8,662 bases of DNA from JAGLSB01 sp023135955 (GTDB lineage: Bacteria > Bacteroidota > Bacteroidia > Bacteroidales > GCA-2748055): the NCBI GenBank assembly GCA_030673645.1, contig DAOVIO010000164.1, positions 1 through 8,662 on the forward strand, given 5' to 3'. Shown in pieces: positions 7,647-8,662 of this stretch. Made by a program: the position numbers and the translations under genes. The notes beneath the pieces were generated by a model. It saw only the letters and a program-made list of their open reading frames with translations. It was not told the origin of the DNA and made no database searches. Each line of letters opens with the position of its first letter. Position 1 is the first letter of the stretch.

Positions 7647-8240
7647 ATGAAATCAGACATAATACTAGCCGGAGTTGGAGGACAAGGAATCCTATCCATA
7701 GCCACAGTGATCGGTTTATCTGCCATGAATGAAAACCTTGAGGTTAAGCAAGCTGAAGTTCATGGAATGAGTCAGAGGGGAGGAGCTGTTCAGTCACATT
7801 TGAGGCTGTCTTCCGATTTTATTTCTTCCGATCTTATACCTAAAGGTGCTGCGGATCTGATAATATCTGTAGAGCCGATGGAAGTACTGCGGTATTTACC
7901 TTTTCTTTCAAAGAAGGGATGGATGGTAACAAATTCTTCACCTTTTATTAATATTCCCGATTATCCTGATTTGAAAGATGTTGAAAATGAAATTAAAAAA
8001 ATCCCAAATCATATTATAATTGATGCCGACCAGATTGCTAAAGATCTTGGTTCTTCCAGGGCGTCTAATATAGTAATGCTTGGTGCTGCAGCTAATTTTA
8101 TTGGACTGGAAAATCAAAGTTTTTTAGAAGGCATTAAGCAAATATTTACACGAAAAGGAGAATCTATTGTAGAAATGAATTATCAGGCTTTTGAAGCAGG
8201 TCAAAAAGCAGCTGATAGTTATTTGAAAGATAATAACTAA
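7647..8240 (+). CDS. iorB: Indolepyruvate ferredoxin oxidoreductase, beta subunit
   Basis: This is the gamma-type (POR_C) subunit that pairs with IorA and completes the CoA-dependent enzyme. Starting at the ATG at 7647 it has 197 residues, the usual IorB length. GVGGQG (9-14) opens the nucleotide-binding-like fold, and EVHGMSQRGGAVQSHLR (37-53) is the family signature. No cysteine is present, so it carries no iron-sulfur site. A longer reading frame begins at 7545 but is not used here. It would overlap iorA by 49 bp, and its extra 34 residues would translate the hairpin element (TPDGYRE) instead of a conserved sequence; MKSDIILAGVGGQG is the typical family start. The TAA stop overlaps an AACCAGT repeat unit. 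In related anaerobes a phenylacetate-CoA ligase gene often follows, but none is visible in this window. Confidence 0.93.
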   Translation: MKSDIILAGVGGQGILSIATVIGLSAMNENLEVKQAEVHGMSQRGGAVQSHLRLSSDFISSDLIPKGAADLIISVEPMEVLRYLPFLSKKGWMVTNSSPFINIPDYPDLKDVENEIKKIPNHIIIDADQIAKDLGSSRASNIVMLGAAANFIGLENQSFLEGIKQIFTRKGESIVEMNYQAFEAGQKAADSYLKDNN

Positions 8241-8246
8241 CCAGTA

Positions 8247-8300
8247 CCCTTCGACCCTTCGACCCTTCGACAAGCTCAGGGACCGCTGGCCCAGGAGGCG
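8247..8300 (+). repeat. CCCTTCGA triplet plus REP-like module, bracketed by ACCAGTA direct repeats
   Basis: Three tandem copies of CCCTTCGA (8247-8254, 8255-8262, 8263-8270) run into CCCTTCGACAAGCTCAGGG (8263-8281), then a GC-rich tail to 8300. The 19-mer resembles a REP-like intergenic sequence that I recall from many Bacteroidota and other genomes. The base composition is far richer in G and C than the surroundings. ACCAGTA occurs immediately before (8240-8246) and immediately after (8301-8307). No coding potential is seen. Confidence 0.75.
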
Positions 8301-8305
8301 ACCAG

Positions 8306-8508
8306 TAGCTATTAGCTGTTAGCTATTAGCTGTTAGCCATTGGCTGTTAGCCATTAGCTGTTGGTCATTAGCTGTTTGTCATTAGCTGTTAGCCATAAGC
8401 TGATAGTCATTAGCTGTTAGCTATTAGCTGTTAGCCATTAGCTGTTGGTCATTAGCTGTTAGCCATTAGCTGTTGGTCATTAGCTGTTAGCCATTAGCTG
8501 TTAGTCAG
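8306..8508 (+). repeat. Tandem 7-bp repeat array, 29 in-phase units with a 14/28-bp higher order
   Basis: The 203 bp divide exactly into 29 units of 7 without any insertion or deletion. Even-numbered units are almost all TAGCTGT (exceptions TGGCTGT and AAGCTGA). Odd units vary among TAGCCAT, TGGTCAT, TAGCTAT, TAGTCAT and TTGTCAT, with TAGTCAG as the last unit. The working repeat is therefore a 14-mer, TAGCTGT-TAGYCAT. The 28-bp block at 8425-8452 recurs exactly at 8453-8480. There are no unique spacers, so this is not CRISPR. A period of 7 with TAG in each unit puts a stop codon in all three forward frames. Confidence 0.95.
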
Positions 8509-8557
8509 CCAAAAGCTAAAAGCCAAAAGCCAAAAGCTAACAGCTAAAAGCCAAAAG
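8509..8557 (-). repeat. Reverse-orientation continuation of the 7-bp array, 7 units
   Basis: CCAAAAG, CTAAAAG, CCAAAAG, CCAAAAG, CTAACAG, CTAAAAG and CCAAAAG follow the forward units in the same 7-bp phase, and a partial CCACC comes after. On the other strand they read TGGCTTT, TAGCTTT and TAGCTGT, the same TRGYYNN family. GCTAACAGCTA (8536-8546) is the exact complement of TAGCTGTTAGC, which recurs through the left array, so this arm can pair with many positions there. TGGCTTT is also the last unit of the 2681-2715 array, which ties the two loci together. Confidence 0.9.
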
Positions 8558-8662
8558 CCACCTCCCCCTAGGTTGATTAAATAATCATTCTTAGCTTTAC
8601 CCCTTTAACCTCAATTTATGTATTCAGAAAAAGATTTTGTTCAACTTAAGAAATAAGGTTTG
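8558..8662. other. AT-rich non-coding tail after the repeats
   Basis: No gene is supported from 8558 to the window end. The forward strand has only a 12-codon reading frame (8618-8656), and the reverse strand has only a dozen open codons from the edge before a TGA. Together with the repeats, the whole 8241-8662 stretch is non-coding. It may hold the promoter of a gene beyond the window, but no clear -33/-7 pair is seen. Confidence 0.6.

Noticed and set aside
8306..8557. Possible CRISPR array
   Set aside because: Units are 7 bp with no unique spacers and no cas genes nearby; it is a simple tandem and inverted repeat.
8618..8656. Small forward ORF MYSEKDFVQLKK
   Set aside because: Only 12 codons, with no ribosome-binding or promoter support and no recognisable peptide family.
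8636..8662. Possible promoter TTTG ... TAAGGTTTG at the window edge
   Set aside because: The gap between the boxes is about 14-15 bp rather than about 19, and the -7 has an extra base; the downstream gene is not visible.

Overview
The window looks like a piece of a Bacteroidota chromosome, probably from an anaerobic or facultative lineage. The DNA is AT-rich and the start codons lack Shine-Dalgarno sequences. The -7 element upstream of iorA matches the Bacteroidota form TAnnTTTG exactly. The gene set (a TolC/MFP/RND pump and a two-gene indolepyruvate oxidoreductase without a ferredoxin domain) also fits. The phylum assignment is inference from these traits, not from a marker gene. All recognised genes are on the + strand.

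Layout: 1-135 is the 3' end of a gene for a secreted beta-sandwich protein. 261-5901 is a tripartite RND efflux locus in the order outer-membrane factor, lipoprotein membrane-fusion protein, inner-membrane permease. Together they would form one channel from the inner membrane to the outside; the substrate cannot be read from sequence and no regulator gene lies beside them. 5992-8240 holds iorA and iorB, the two subunits of an indolepyruvate (aryl-pyruvate):ferredoxin oxidoreductase. This enzyme links transamination products of aromatic amino acids to aryl-acetyl-CoA, CO2 and reduced ferredoxin. 8241-8662 is non-coding and made largely of repeats.

The least ordinary content is between the genes. 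A family of strictly 7-bp repeats (consensus TRGYYNN) occurs in two loci. One is the spacer between the fusion protein and the permease, with five forward and five reverse units. The other lies after iorB: 29 forward units followed without loss of phase by 7 reverse units, 252 bp in all. In both loci the forward units are on the left and the reverse-complement units on the right. Two other short elements, a TCCCGAT hairpin and a CCCTTCGA/REP-like module, sit between iorA and iorB and after iorB. Each is flanked by an exact 7-bp direct repeat, which resembles the footprint of an insertion. Stop codons of three genes coincide with, or touch, repeat sequence.

No clear new enzyme system, CRISPR array, RNA gene or insertion sequence with a transposase was found. 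The coding genes belong to known families; the repeats are the part worth a second look.
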